Of a stretch of DNA of 64,000 nucleotides, positions 16,521-25,452 are shown in pieces; position 1 is the stretch's first letter, and the number at the start of each line of letters is the position of its first letter. Position numbers and translations under genes: made by a program. Below the pieces are notes generated by a model. That model saw only the letters and a program-made list of their open reading frames with translations, had not been told where the DNA came from and made no database searches. Origin of the DNA: Bradyrhizobium embrapense. GTDB taxonomy: Bacteria > Pseudomonadota > Alphaproteobacteria > Rhizobiales > Xanthobacteraceae. The DNA lies in contig NZ_LFIP02000005.1 of the NCBI RefSeq assembly GCF_001189235.2, forward strand, positions 558,001-622,000, read 5' to 3'.

Positions 16521-17786
16521 ATGAACCATTTCGACTATCGCAACGGCGTGCTGCATGCCGAGGCGGTCAATCTCATCGAGCTGGCGGAGGCCGTCGGCAC
16601 GCCGTTCTATTGCTATTCGACCGCGACGCTGGAGCGCCACTACCGCGTCTTCACCGAGGCCTTTGCCGGCGAGAAGACGCTGGTCTGCTACGCGATGAAG
16701 GCCAACTCCAACCAGTCGGTGCTGCGCACGCTGGCCAAGCTCGGCGCCGGCGCCGACGTCGTGTCCGGCGGTGAGTTGAAGCGGGCGCTCGCGGCCGGCA
16801 TCCCGCCCTCGAAGATCCTGTTCTCCGGTGTCGGCAAGACCGAGGCCGAGCTGCGCGCCGCGCTCACCGCCGACATCCTCTGCATCAACATCGAGTCCGA
16901 GCCGGAGCTCGAGATGCTCTCGCGCCTCGCCGTCGAGATGAAGACGACCGCGCGCATCTCGGTGCGGGTCAATCCCGACGTCGATGCCGGCACCCACGCC
17001 AAGATCTCGACCGGCAAGTCGGAGAACAAGTTCGGCATTCCGATCGCGCGCGCCCGCGAGGTCTATGCCCGCGCGGCGAAGCTGCCGGGCATCAAGGTCA
17101 CCGGCACCGACGTGCATATCGGCAGCCAGATCACCGATCTCGGCCCGCTGGAGGCGGCGTTCCGCCTGCTCGCCGAATTCGTGCAGACGCTGCGCGCCGA
17201 CGGCCACGATATCTCGCACGTCGATTTCGGCGGCGGCCTCGGCATTCCCTATCATCTGGATCGTGCCGCGCCGCCGCTGCCCGCGACCTATGCTGCGATG
17301 GTCAAGCGCGTCACGCACAATCTCGGCTGCACGCTGATGTTCGAGCCGGGCCGCCTGATCGTCGGCAATGCCGGCATCCTCGTTAGCCGCGTCATCCATG
17401 TGAAGCCGGGCGATGCAAAGAACTTCGTGATCATCGACGCCGCGATGAACGACCTGATCCGGCCGACGCTGTATGAGGCGCATCACGACATCTTAGCCGT
17501 GCGTCAGCCTGCACCTGATACCCCGATCATGGTCGCCGACGTGGTCGGCCCGGTCTGCGAGACCGGCGACTATCTCGCGCTCGACCGTGCGCTGCCGCAG
17601 CCGAAGGCCGGCGATCTCCTGGCGATCATGACCGCCGGCGCCTATGGCGCGGTGCAGGCCGGCACTTACAACACGCGGCCACTGGTGCCGGAAGTGCTGG
17701 TCAAGGACGACCAATACGCCGTGGTCCGCCCGCGCATCGACGTCGACGCGCTGATCGCGATGGACAAGCCCGCGCCGTGGCTGTGA
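16521..17786 (+). CDS. lysA: diaminopimelate decarboxylase
   Basis: A 421-residue fold-type III PLP enzyme that converts meso-diaminopimelate to lysine. The PLP lysine is Lys60 in VCYAMKANSN; other blocks are VHIGSQI, the glycine-rich phosphate site VDFGGGLGIPY, EPGRLIVGNAG and the substrate-binding PVCETGDYLA and GAYGA. The in-frame ATG at 16485 lies within the repeat, so the ATG at 16521 (MNHFDYRNG) is chosen. Followed by a long inverted repeat that separates it from a convergent gene. Confidence 0.97.
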   Translation: MNHFDYRNGVLHAEAVNLIELAEAVGTPFYCYSTATLERHYRVFTEAFAGEKTLVCYAMKANSNQSVLRTLAKLGAGADVVSGGELKRALAAGIPPSKILFSGVGKTEAELRAALTADILCINIESEPELEMLSRLAVEMKTTARISVRVNPDVDAGTHAKISTGKSENKFGIPIARAREVYARAAKLPGIKVTGTDVHIGSQITDLGPLEAAFRLLAEFVQTLRADGHDISHVDFGGGLGIPYHLDRAAPPLPATYAAMVKRVTHNLGCTLMFEPGRLIVGNAGILVSRVIHVKPGDAKNFVIIDAAMNDLIRPTLYEAHHDILAVRQPAPDTPIMVADVVGPVCETGDYLALDRALPQPKAGDLLAIMTAGAYGAVQAGTYNTRPLVPEVLVKDDQYAVVRPRIDVDALIAMDKPAPWL

Positions 17787-17790
17787 TCTT

Positions 17791-17873
17791 GTAGGGTGGG
17801 TAGGGCGCAGCGAAGCCCATCATCTCGCTCCGCGGACGCAATTGACGGGTTTCGCTGCGCCCTACTCACCTAC
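17791..17873. repeat. long inverted repeat between lysA and the convergent dehydrogenase gene
   Basis: The left arm begins GTAGGGTGGGTAGGGCGCAG and continues CGAAGCCC; the right arm is GGGTTTCGCTGCGCCCTACT followed by CACCTAC. The two pair over about 27 bp with few mismatches around a 25-nt loop. There is no T tract, so it is better read as an intergenic repeat that can act as a transcript-end hairpin for both convergent genes. Related elements are common in Bradyrhizobium. Confidence 0.78.
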
Positions 17874-17880
17874 GCAGGCG

Positions 17881-18792
17881 TTACTTCGCGGCGTGACTGC
17901 CTTTTCCACTACCGCCGACGATCACGCCCGCGGCCTTCTCAATCGGCTTGATCGCCGCCGTGAAATCCGACTCCGGTCCTTCCTCCCGGATGATGACTTC
18001 CCAGAGCCGGCCGACCGCTTCGGCAACTTCCATCGACAGCCCGAGCGAACGCATCTCCTCGACGGCGAGGCGCACGTCCTTCACCATCAAACCGGTGGCG
18101 AAGCCGAAGTCGAAGCTGCGCGGCAAGACCGAACGCGGAAACTTGTCGCGGCTCGCGGTGTTCAGCCCCGAGCCCGCATTGATGACGTCGATCATCACGG
18201 CCGGATCGAGCCCGGACTTGACGCCCATCACCACCGCTTCCGAGGTCGCGACCATCGCGGTCGCCGACAGGAAGTTGTTGGCGAGCTTCATGGTCTGGCC
18301 GGAGCCTGGCTTGGTGCCGATGAAGAACACCTTGCCGATGACGTCGAGCGCGCCTTTCACTAACTCGAAATCGGCGCGCGGGCCCGACACCATCACCGCC
18401 AGCGTGCCCTTCTCGGCGCCCGACACGCCACCCGAGACCGGGCTGTCGATCTGCACGATGTTCTTCTTGGCGAGGAGATCGTGGATCTTCACGGCCATCT
18501 GCGAGCCGACCGTGGAGAGATCGATGAAGCGTTTGACGCGCGTGCCCTCTATCACACCGCCTGTGCCGGTCGCGACCTCGAGCGAGGCCTGCAGCGACGG
18601 CAGGCTCGCCATCACGGTCTCGACGCGGTCGGCGATATCCTTGGGCGACGTTGCCGCAGTGGCGCCGAGCGCAACCAGCCGATCGCGCGCATCCTTGCTC
18701 GTATCGAATACGGTGAGCTTGTGGCCAGCCTCGATCAGCCGGCGCGCCATCGGGAAGCCCATCTTCCCGAGGCCGATAAATCCGATTTCCAT
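17881..18792 (-). CDS. NAD(P)-dependent beta-hydroxyacid dehydrogenase (3-hydroxyisobutyrate dehydrogenase family)
   Basis: A 303-residue protein of the HIBADH/tartronate semialdehyde reductase family. The Rossmann motif GFIGLGKMGFPMARRL opens the protein; the substrate-binding DSPVSGGVSGAEKGTLAVMV and the catalytic Lys in GQTMKLANNFLSA follow; the C-terminal helical domain contains KDVRLAVEE. It oxidises or reduces a 3-hydroxy acid at carbon 3; which one cannot be told. It lies downstream of, and in the same direction as, a carboxymuconolactone-decarboxylase-like gene 102 bp away. Confidence 0.88.
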   Translation of the reverse strand: MEIGFIGLGKMGFPMARRLIEAGHKLTVFDTSKDARDRLVALGATAATSPKDIADRVETVMASLPSLQASLEVATGTGGVIEGTRVKRFIDLSTVGSQMAVKIHDLLAKKNIVQIDSPVSGGVSGAEKGTLAVMVSGPRADFELVKGALDVIGKVFFIGTKPGSGQTMKLANNFLSATAMVATSEAVVMGVKSGLDPAVMIDVINAGSGLNTASRDKFPRSVLPRSFDFGFATGLMVKDVRLAVEEMRSLGLSMEVAEAVGRLWEVIIREEGPESDFTAAIKPIEKAAGVIVGGSGKGSHAAK

Positions 18793-18834
18793 GGTGTTGT
18801 TTCCTCTACGTCGTTATGTGCGGTGTCCGCCTCG

Positions 18835-18888
18835 CACTCGACGTCGTCCCGGCTCGCGCCTCGTTTGGCCGGGACGACAGCGAGTGGA
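18835..18888. repeat. short inverted repeat between dehydrogenase and CMD-like genes
   Basis: CACTCG...CGTCGTCCCGGC on the left pairs with GCCGGGACGAC...CGAGTG on the right. Part of the core (GGCCGGGACGACGAGTGG) recurs near 44690-44705, so this looks like another member of an intergenic repeat family. It lies in the 102-bp gap within a likely two-gene transcript. Confidence 0.6.
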
Positions 18889-18894
18889 GTTCGC

Positions 18895-19278
18895 TCACGC
18901 CTTATTGTCGAGCTCGGCGAACACTTCACGCGCGATGCGGAAGCTGTCGACGCCGGCCGGGATGCCGGCATAGATCGAGACCTGCATGAAGATCTCGCGG
19001 ATCTCGTCGCGCGACACGCCGTTGGTCAGCGCGCCCTTGATGTGCGCCTTCAGCTCGTGCGGCCGGTTCAAGATCGAGATCATGGCGAGGTTGAGCATGC
19101 TGCGCGTCTTGCGCGGCAGCTCTTCGCGGCCCCAGACCGCGCCCCAGCAATATTCGGTGACCAGTTCCTGGAACGGCTTGTTGAAGCTATCCGAATTCTT
19201 CAGTGCATTGTTGACATAGGCCTCGCCGAGCACCGCCTTGCGGATTTCGAGCCCCTTGTCGTGCGTCTTCTGGTCCAT
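18895..19278 (-). CDS. carboxymuconolactone decarboxylase family protein
   Basis: A 127-residue all-helical protein of the CMD/AhpD family, closest to 4-carboxymuconolactone decarboxylase (PcaC-like): KTRSMLNLAMISILNRPHEL, then HIKGALTNGVSRDEI and AGIPAGVDSFRIA. It has no CxxC pair, so it is not a redox AhpD. True PcaC lies in protocatechuate operons; no such genes are here, so the substrate is open. Likely first gene of a transcript with the downstream dehydrogenase. Confidence 0.82.
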   Translation of the reverse strand: MDQKTHDKGLEIRKAVLGEAYVNNALKNSDSFNKPFQELVTEYCWGAVWGREELPRKTRSMLNLAMISILNRPHELKAHIKGALTNGVSRDEIREIFMQVSIYAGIPAGVDSFRIAREVFAELDNKA

Positions 19279-19464
19279 GTCGTTTCCTCATGCGTTAAGG
19301 CTTAGGCGTCAAGGTTCGGGTTCGGGCCGGGAAGTTACGGGGTCGAACCGCCGCAGTCACGCCTTCGTGTTATGCGTAATTCCCGGTGTGGGTTACGCCC
19401 CGGAACGGGTGCCTCAAAGCCGCCGCTGTGCTAGGCTGACCTGCCGGCTACCCCGGAGATTTTA

Positions 19465-22074
19465 TTGAGCGGAGCCAACATCGACCCGTCTGACAACCCG
19501 TCAAGCGCCGCGCGCGACAGCGATGCGATCGCGCGGTTGAAACTGACCGAGGCTCTGCAGCGGGCAAAGTTCGCGATTGCTTGGGAACGGGCCTGGCCGC
19601 ATCTGGCGCGGTTCCTGACGGTCGTGGGTCTGTTCCTGGTCGCGTCCTGGGCCGGGCTGTGGCTGGCGCTGCCGTTTGCCGCACGCGTGGCCGGCGCTGC
19701 CCTGTTCGGCATAGCCGCGCTCGCGGCGCTGTTGCCGTTGCTGCGCTTCCGCTGGCCGAGCCGCGAGGAGGGGTTGAGCCGGCTCGACCGCGGCGCAGGT
19801 ATCCGCCATCGCCCCGCGACCACGCTCTCCGACACGCTCACCAACAGGGATCCGTTCGCGCTGGCGCTGTGGCAGGCGCAGCGCGAGCGCACGCTGGCCT
19901 CGCTCAAGCGGATCCGCGCCGGGCTGCCGCGGCCGCGGGTGTCGCTGCACGATCCCTGGGCGCTGCGCGCGCTGGTCATCGTGATGCTGGTCGCGACCTA
20001 TGTCGCCGCCGGCGACGAGCGCGGCCTGCGGGTCGCCTCCGCGTTCGACTGGAATGGCATCATGGCGCCGGCCAATATCCGGGTCGACGCCTGGGTGACG
20101 CCGCCGAACTATACCGGCAAGCCGCCGATCATCCTGTCCAACGCCAACAAGGATGCCAACGCGGCCGATACCACCCCGCTCGCGGTTCCCTCGGGCAGCA
20201 CGCTGCTGGTACGCTCCAGCGGCGGCACCATCGACGTCGTGGTCGGTGGCGGCGTCGCCGAGGTTGCGCCGGAGGGGCAGGCGCCCAAGGGCACCAACGA
20301 GCGGCATTTCAAGATTTCCGGCGACGGCACCGCGCATGTCCGCGCGCCGGCCGGCCAGCCGCAGTGGAAGTTCACCGCGACGCCGGACCGTCCGCCGTCG
20401 ATTGCACTCGCCAAGGATCCGGAGCGGCAGGCGCGCGGCGCCTTGCAGATGTCCTACAGGCTCGAGGACGATTACGGCGTCACCGAAGCGCGCGCGCAGT
20501 TCGCAGCGCGGCCGGCCGATGCGCCGAAAGATGCCGACGGCAAGGCCGCGCAGCCGCGCCCGCTGTTCGAGCCGCCGCAATTTCCGCTGGTGCTGCCGAA
20601 TGCGCGCACCCGCAACGGCGTCGGCCAGACCGTCAAGGATCTCAGCGAGGATCCTTACGCCGGCGCCGACGTGACGCTGACGCTGTCCGCAAAGGACGAA
20701 GCCGGCAATGAGGGCAAGAGCGAGCCGTTCAATATGCGGCTGCCCGAGCGGCTGTTCACCAAGCCGCTGGCGCGCGCGCTGATCGAGCAGCGCCGCATCC
20801 TGGCGCTCGATGCCAACCAGAACGGCCAGGTCTACGCCGCGCTCGACGCGCTGATGATCGCGCCGGAAATGTTCATGCCGGAAACCGGCTATTATCTAGG
20901 CCTTCACACCGTGGCCCGCCAGCTTGAGGCGGCGCGCACCGACGACCAGCTGCGCGAGGTCGTCGCCAGCATGTGGGCGCTCGCCGTCACCATCGAGGAC
21001 GGCAATATCAGCGACGTCGACAAGGCGCTGCGCGCGGCGCAGGAGGCGCTCAAGCAGGCGCTGGAACGCGGCGCGACCGACGAGGAGATCAAGAAGCTCA
21101 CCGACAATCTGCGTGCGGCACTGGACAATTTCCTGCGCCAGATGGTCGAGCAGTTCCGCAACAATCCGCAGCAGCTCGCACGCCCGCTCGATCCCAATGC
21201 CAAGGTCCTGAGCCAGCAGGACCTCAAGAACATGCTCGACCGCATGGAGCGGCTGTCGCGCTCCGGCGACAAGGATGCGGCGCGCCAGTTGCTGGAGCAG
21301 ATGCAGCAGATGCTGGAAAACCTGCAGATGGCGCAGCCCAATCAGGGCGACGACGACATGCAGCAGTCGCTCAACGAACTCGGCGACATGATCCGCAAGC
21401 AGCAGCAGTTGCGCGACAAGACCTTCAAGCAGGGCCAGGATTCCCGCCGCGACCGGATGCGCGGCAAGCAGGGCGACCAGTCGATGGGCGACCTGCAGCA
21501 GGATCAGCAGGCGCTGCGCGATCGTCTCAAGAAGCTACAGGAAGAGCTCGCCAAGCGCGGCATGGGTCCGGAGCAGCGCGGCCAGAAGGGCCAGAAGGGG
21601 CAAGGTCAGAAGGGCGATCAGGCGCAGCAGGGCGAGCAAGGCGGCGATCAGGGCGACCAGGGCGACGACGGTGACGGGCTCGACCAGGCCGATTCCGCAA
21701 TGGGCGATGCCTCCGGGCGGCTCGGCGAGGGCAATGCCGACGGCGCGGTGGATTCGCAGGGTCGCGCGCTCGATGCGCTGCGCAAGGGCGCGCAGAGCCT
21801 CGCCGACGCGATGCAGCAGGGCGATGGCGACCAGCAGGGCGATGGCCCCGGCAACCGCGCCGGCCGCCAGCAGAGCGGCGGCAACCAGACCGATCCGCTC
21901 GGCCGTCCGTTGCATGGCCGCGAATTCGGCGACGACTACACGGTGAAGATCCCCGGCGAAATCGACGTTCAGCGCGTCCGCCGCATCCTCGAAGAGCTGC
22001 GCCGCCGCCTCGCCGATCCGTCACGCCCGCAGCTCGAGCTCGACTACATCGAGCGGTTGCTGAAGGATTACTGA
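19465..22074 (+). CDS. TIGR02302/DUF4175-family membrane protein with long Gln-rich tail
   Basis: An 869-residue protein. Two hydrophobic segments near residues 45-90 (VVGLFLVASWAGLWLALPF and a second helix) and one near 175 (LRALVIVMLVATYVAA) anchor it; a large extracytoplasmic region follows with beta-rich repeats. Residues about 530-700 are long helices rich in Gln, Met and Glu (MLENLQMAQPNQ), then a low-complexity segment of short Gln-Lys-Gly and Gly-Asp-Gln units. The C-terminus is YTVKIPGEIDVQRVRRILEE. This layout is the TIGR02302 family of alphaproteobacteria, function unknown. It starts with TTG at 19465, preceded by CCGGAG. Confidence 0.83.
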   Translation: MSGANIDPSDNPSSAARDSDAIARLKLTEALQRAKFAIAWERAWPHLARFLTVVGLFLVASWAGLWLALPFAARVAGAALFGIAALAALLPLLRFRWPSREEGLSRLDRGAGIRHRPATTLSDTLTNRDPFALALWQAQRERTLASLKRIRAGLPRPRVSLHDPWALRALVIVMLVATYVAAGDERGLRVASAFDWNGIMAPANIRVDAWVTPPNYTGKPPIILSNANKDANAADTTPLAVPSGSTLLVRSSGGTIDVVVGGGVAEVAPEGQAPKGTNERHFKISGDGTAHVRAPAGQPQWKFTATPDRPPSIALAKDPERQARGALQMSYRLEDDYGVTEARAQFAARPADAPKDADGKAAQPRPLFEPPQFPLVLPNARTRNGVGQTVKDLSEDPYAGADVTLTLSAKDEAGNEGKSEPFNMRLPERLFTKPLARALIEQRRILALDANQNGQVYAALDALMIAPEMFMPETGYYLGLHTVARQLEAARTDDQLREVVASMWALAVTIEDGNISDVDKALRAAQEALKQALERGATDEEIKKLTDNLRAALDNFLRQMVEQFRNNPQQLARPLDPNAKVLSQQDLKNMLDRMERLSRSGDKDAARQLLEQMQQMLENLQMAQPNQGDDDMQQSLNELGDMIRKQQQLRDKTFKQGQDSRRDRMRGKQGDQSMGDLQQDQQALRDRLKKLQEELAKRGMGPEQRGQKGQKGQGQKGDQAQQGEQGGDQGDQGDDGDGLDQADSAMGDASGRLGEGNADGAVDSQGRALDALRKGAQSLADAMQQGDGDQQGDGPGNRAGRQQSGGNQTDPLGRPLHGREFGDDYTVKIPGEIDVQRVRRILEELRRRLADPSRPQLELDYIERLLKDY

Positions 22075-22085
22075 GCCCGCAACAC

Positions 22086-22203
22086 ATTCCACTGTCATCG
22101 CCCGGCTCGATGACCGAGCGATCGAGTATTCCAGAGACGCCAGCGATCGAATCGAGAGGCCGCGGCGTACTGGACGCCCCGCTTTCGCGGGGCATGACAG
22201 TGG
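22086..22203. repeat. dispersed imperfect inverted repeat after the TIGR02302 gene
   Basis: CCACTGTCATCGCCCGG at one end and GGGGCATGACAGTGG at the other are inverted repeats; in between are ATTCCAGAGACGCCAGCG and the GCCCCGCTTTCGCGGGGC hairpin. This CACTGTCAT...ATGACAGTG element recurs in Bradyrhizobium genomes. It fills the gap between two convergent genes. Confidence 0.75.
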
Positions 22204-22220
22204 TGTGCGGGGAGCGGTTG

Positions 22221-22598
22221 CTAACTCGCCTTCCTCGCCGCAAGCGCGTCCGCCACCGCGGTGCGGATATCGGCGACCGAGAACGGTTTGGTCACCACGT
22301 CATGCACGATCGCCTCGAGGCCCGAAGCGCGCTCGCGCTGATGGGCGAAGCCGGTCATCAGCAGGATTTTCAATTCGGGAAAATCGCGCGCCGCGGTCAG
22401 CGCCAGCGCGATGCCGTCCATGACGGGCATCTGGATGTCGGTGAGCAACAGGTCGAACGCGCCCTCGTCGCGCGTCAGCATCTCCAGTGCCTCGGCGCCG
22501 TCCTGCGCGGTCACGGTCTCGTGGCCGTCCATGGCGATGGCGCGCGCTACCAGCGAGCGCATCGAGTCTTCGTCGTCGGCGATCAGAACACGCGTCAT
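22221..22598 (-). CDS. cpdR: single-domain response regulator, CpdR-like
   Basis: A 125-residue receiver domain with no output domain. MTRVLIADDEDSMRSLVARA carries the acidic pocket; the phospho-acceptor is Asp54 in LLTDIQMPVMDG; the Thr/Lys switch residues are in LLMTGF and VVTKPFSVADI. The sequence is close to CpdR, which in Caulobacter, when unphosphorylated, docks substrates to ClpXP and is phosphorylated through CckA-ChpT. The assignment to CpdR rests on overall similarity and lone-receiver form, so it is likely but not certain. Confidence 0.72.
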   Translation of the reverse strand: MTRVLIADDEDSMRSLVARAIAMDGHETVTAQDGAEALEMLTRDEGAFDLLLTDIQMPVMDGIALALTAARDFPELKILLMTGFAHQRERASGLEAIVHDVVTKPFSVADIRTAVADALAARKAS

Positions 22599-22636
22599 GG
22601 CGATTGGTCAGTTCCCGAAAGTGTTGGCCGGCAGCC

Positions 22637-23497
22637 TCACGCGCGGCCGCCGGTGAGATCACGCTTGTTGAAGAAGCGTACGTCGATATTGCGGCCTTCG
22701 GGCGGCGGCGAGGCGAGGCGCGACTTGAAGAAAGCGCGCTCGCCGGGATTGAGCACCGGCTGCTCCAGCACCGCATTCCAGGCATAGATCTCGGCGCCCT
22801 GGGCGTCACGGACCGAGAAGCGCAGCCGCGGCAATTCGACCGGCTTCCTGGTCTGGCCGACGATCATGCCTTCGATCACCAGCACCGGCTTGCCGTCGAC
22901 GGTCTCGTTGGTGATCTTGAGGTCCTTGAAGGCGAGGCCGCGCAAATTCACGTCGAGCCCGACCATTTTGTAGAACAGCGCGGTCTGCGGCAGCAGCCGC
23001 ACCACGTCATTGCGCCAGACGAACAGCGCGATGATCAGCGCGCCCATCGCCGCGCAGGTGGTCGGCAGGGCACCAATCACGGGCATGAACGGAATACGGG
23101 GGAGCGACGGCAAGCGGAAGAGGCGAGGAAACCGCGGCAGGCGGAAGCGGCGCTTTCTGGCATCCCGGGTGTCGGCATGGGCCGCGGCATCCGCTTCGGC
23201 CACCGCCGGCCATTCCGTGGCGGCGTCCCCGTCGGCGGGCAAATCGGCTGAAATCGAGGGGCTTTCGACCACCGGGGTCGTGTCAGCCTCCTCGCGGCCC
23301 ATCGCCTCCCATTCGTCGGCGAGATTGGAGCCCGCGGGCTCATAGGCCAGTGTAGGGGCAGTCGCCCCGATCGCGTCCTCCGGTCGAGCCAGCCAGACCT
23401 CGCGGCAGCGGGAACAACGGACCGTGCGGCCGGCCTCGCCCAGGGTGGCCGGATTGATGGCGTAGGATGTTGTACAATGCGGGCAAACGATATGCAT
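22637..23497 (-). CDS. MJ0042-type zinc-finger and DUF3426 membrane protein
   Basis: A 286-residue protein. The first 31 residues hold a zinc ribbon with two CxxC pairs (Cys5/Cys8 and Cys28/Cys31; IVCPHCTTSYAI and VRCSRCREVWLA), the MJ0042 motif. A long acidic/low-complexity linker leads to a basic stretch and one membrane helix (TTCAAMGALIIALFVW), then a C-terminal domain containing LRGLAFKDLKI and ERAFFKSRLASPP that matches DUF3426. The architecture implies a cytosolic zinc ribbon and a periplasmic domain. The start at 23497 is fixed by the zinc ribbon. It is divergent from ftsE. Confidence 0.85.
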   Translation of the reverse strand: MHIVCPHCTTSYAINPATLGEAGRTVRCSRCREVWLARPEDAIGATAPTLAYEPAGSNLADEWEAMGREEADTTPVVESPSISADLPADGDAATEWPAVAEADAAAHADTRDARKRRFRLPRFPRLFRLPSLPRIPFMPVIGALPTTCAAMGALIIALFVWRNDVVRLLPQTALFYKMVGLDVNLRGLAFKDLKITNETVDGKPVLVIEGMIVGQTRKPVELPRLRFSVRDAQGAEIYAWNAVLEQPVLNPGERAFFKSRLASPPPEGRNIDVRFFNKRDLTGGRA

Positions 23498-23669
23498 GGA
23501 GCCGAATCTCCACCGTGTGGTATGCCCGGATGCTACCGAGCGACCGTTAACGAATCGGAAACCATAACCGACGCACAAGCGTTCTGTGCGGTTTGCGGCC
23601 GCTCGGCGGATGTTCGGGTCGTCTTTGTTGGGTATTGGGCCACAGGCCCTCTCGAACGGAGCTAGCGCA

Positions 23670-24329
23670 TTGGTTCGGTTCGAAAATGTCGGTCTGCGCT
23701 ACGGGCTCGGCCCGGAGATTTTGCGCGACCTCTCTTTCATGATCCCGGCGCATTCGTTCCAGTTCCTCACCGGGCCGTCCGGCGCGGGCAAGACCTCGCT
23801 GCTGCGGCTGTTGTTCCTGTCGCTGCGGCCGACCCGGGGGCTGGTCAATTTGTTCGGCAAGGACGTCTCCCTGCTGGGCAAGGATCAGGTCGCCGACCTG
23901 CGCAAGCGGATCGGCATCGTGCTGCAGGATTTTCGCCTGCTCGACCACATGACGACCTATGAGAACGTCGCGCTGCCGTTCCGCGTGATGGGCCGCGAGG
24001 AATCGACCTATCGCCGCGAGGTGATCGACCTCCTGAAATGGGTCGGCCTCGGCGAGCGGATGGATGCGCTGCCGCCGATCCTGTCGGGCGGCGAGAAACA
24101 GCGCGCGGCGATAGCGCGCGCGGTGATCTCGCGGCCGCAATTGCTGCTGGCGGACGAGCCGACCGGCAGCGTCGATCCGACGCTTGGGCGCCGCCTGCTG
24201 CGGCTGTTCATCGAGCTCAACAAGTCCGGCACCGCGGTCATCATCGCAACCCACGACATTACATTGATGGATCAATACGAGGCGCGGCGGCTGGTGCTGC
24301 ATCAGGGACGGCTGCACATCTATGAATAG
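23670..24329 (+). CDS. ftsE: cell-division ABC transporter ATP-binding protein FtsE
   Basis: A 219-residue ABC ATPase. Walker A is GPSGAGKTS (residues 35-43), the Q loop is VLQDFRLLDHMT, the signature is LSGGEKQR, Walker B LLLADEPTGSVD, and the H-loop His is in IIATHDI. The QDFRLL sequence and the neighbouring ftsX identify FtsE, which with FtsX activates periplasmic peptidoglycan hydrolases at the septum. A TTG start at 23670 has GGAG eight bases upstream and gives the normal length; a longer open frame from 23586 adds a non-conserved lead. The stop overlaps ftsX by 8 bp. Confidence 0.95.
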   Translation: MVRFENVGLRYGLGPEILRDLSFMIPAHSFQFLTGPSGAGKTSLLRLLFLSLRPTRGLVNLFGKDVSLLGKDQVADLRKRIGIVLQDFRLLDHMTTYENVALPFRVMGREESTYRREVIDLLKWVGLGERMDALPPILSGGEKQRAAIARAVISRPQLLLADEPTGSVDPTLGRRLLRLFIELNKSGTAVIIATHDITLMDQYEARRLVLHQGRLHIYE

Positions 24330-25293
24330 GAGCGGCGACGAGAAAGTGTCGTTGGTCGATCTCGGGCGCGAGCGTCCGCAGGTCCCGGCCACGGCGCGCA
24401 ACATGTCGCCGATCGTGCCGCGCGCCTCGATCTCCGGCCGCGCGCTGGTCGCGGTGGTCGCGATCATGACCTTCCTCGCCTCGCTGACGACAGGCACCGT
24501 GCTGCTGGTCAGCGCGTCGGCGGCCGAATGGCAATCCGAAGTGTCGAGCGAGATCACCATCCAGGTGCGCCCCTCGCCGGGCCGCGACCTCGACCGCGAC
24601 GCGCAGGCCGCGGTGGAGGCGATGCGGGCGCAGCCCGGCATTCTCGAGGTTCGTCCGTTCAGCAAGGAGGAATCCGCCAAGCTGCTGGAGCCGTGGCTCG
24701 GCAGCGGACTCTCGATCGACGAACTGCCGGTGCCGCGCGTGATCGTGGCGCGGGTGCAGCCCGGCACCACGCTCGATCTCGCCGGCTTGCGCGCGCGGGT
24801 GACGCAGGCGGCGCCGACCGCCAGCGTCGACGATCATCGCGCCTGGATCGAGCGCATGCGCTCGATGACGGGCGCCACGGTGTTTGCCGGCGTCGGCATC
24901 CTGATCCTCGTGATCATCGCCACCATCATCTCGGTGTCGTTCGCGACCCGCGGCGCGATGGCTGCCAACCGTCCAATCGTCGAGGTGCTGCATTTCGTCG
25001 GCGCCGGCGACAGCTTCATCGCCAACCGCTTCCTGCGGCATTTCCTCAGGCTCGGCCTCGAGGGCGGACTGATCGGCGGCGGCGCGGCGATGCTGGCGTT
25101 CGGCTTTTCGGAATCGATCGCCAACTGGTTCTCCGGCACGCCGGTCGGCGACCAGTTCGCGGCCCTGCTCGGCACGTTCTCGCTGCGTCCGTCGGGTTAC
25201 CTCGTCCTGGCGTTGCAGGCGGTGCTGATCGCGGCGATCACCGCGTGGGCGTCGCGGCGCACCCTGTTTGCCACGCTCGACGACATCGACTGA
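24322..25293 (+). CDS. ftsX: cell-division permease FtsX
   Basis: A 323-residue membrane partner of FtsE, overlapping it by 8 bp. The first helix is near residues 40-68 (ALVAVVAIMTFLASLTTG), a periplasmic domain with EVRPFSKEESAKLLEPWLG follows, then three helices at about 190-212, 243-263 and 285-310 with the family's VEVLHFVGAGDSFIANRF cytoplasmic loop. It couples ATP hydrolysis by FtsE to activation of septal murein hydrolases. Length and topology are typical for alphaproteobacteria. Confidence 0.94.
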   Translation: MNRSGDEKVSLVDLGRERPQVPATARNMSPIVPRASISGRALVAVVAIMTFLASLTTGTVLLVSASAAEWQSEVSSEITIQVRPSPGRDLDRDAQAAVEAMRAQPGILEVRPFSKEESAKLLEPWLGSGLSIDELPVPRVIVARVQPGTTLDLAGLRARVTQAAPTASVDDHRAWIERMRSMTGATVFAGVGILILVIIATIISVSFATRGAMAANRPIVEVLHFVGAGDSFIANRFLRHFLRLGLEGGLIGGGAAMLAFGFSESIANWFSGTPVGDQFAALLGTFSLRPSGYLVLALQAVLIAAITAWASRRTLFATLDDID

Positions 25294-25387
25294 CGGCCCG
25301 CGGCGTCGCAATCATGGGGGCGGTATCGTGATCGCGGGGCGTCGCCGGAGTGTGATTTCGCTCGCAGACGTGCGGCCCTTGCCGGGC

Positions 25388-25420
25388 AAAACCGGTTTCC
25401 ACTTTTCCGGATCATGCTCT
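25388..25420. repeat. dispersed intergenic repeat, short copy 3 (inverted orientation)
   Basis: AAACCGGTTTCCACTTTTCC followed by GGATCATGCTC is the reverse complement of the left part of the elements at 2436 and 16431. The rest of the element is missing. It lies between ftsX and the YdcF gene, 32 bp before the latter. Confidence 0.8.
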
Positions 25421-25452
25421 AAAATCCCCGGGGGGAAGGATATCAGCATCAC

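Noticed and set aside
15756..17486. 576-codon minus-strand frame
   Set aside because: Antisense to argH, lptM and lysA; no domain or ribosome site.
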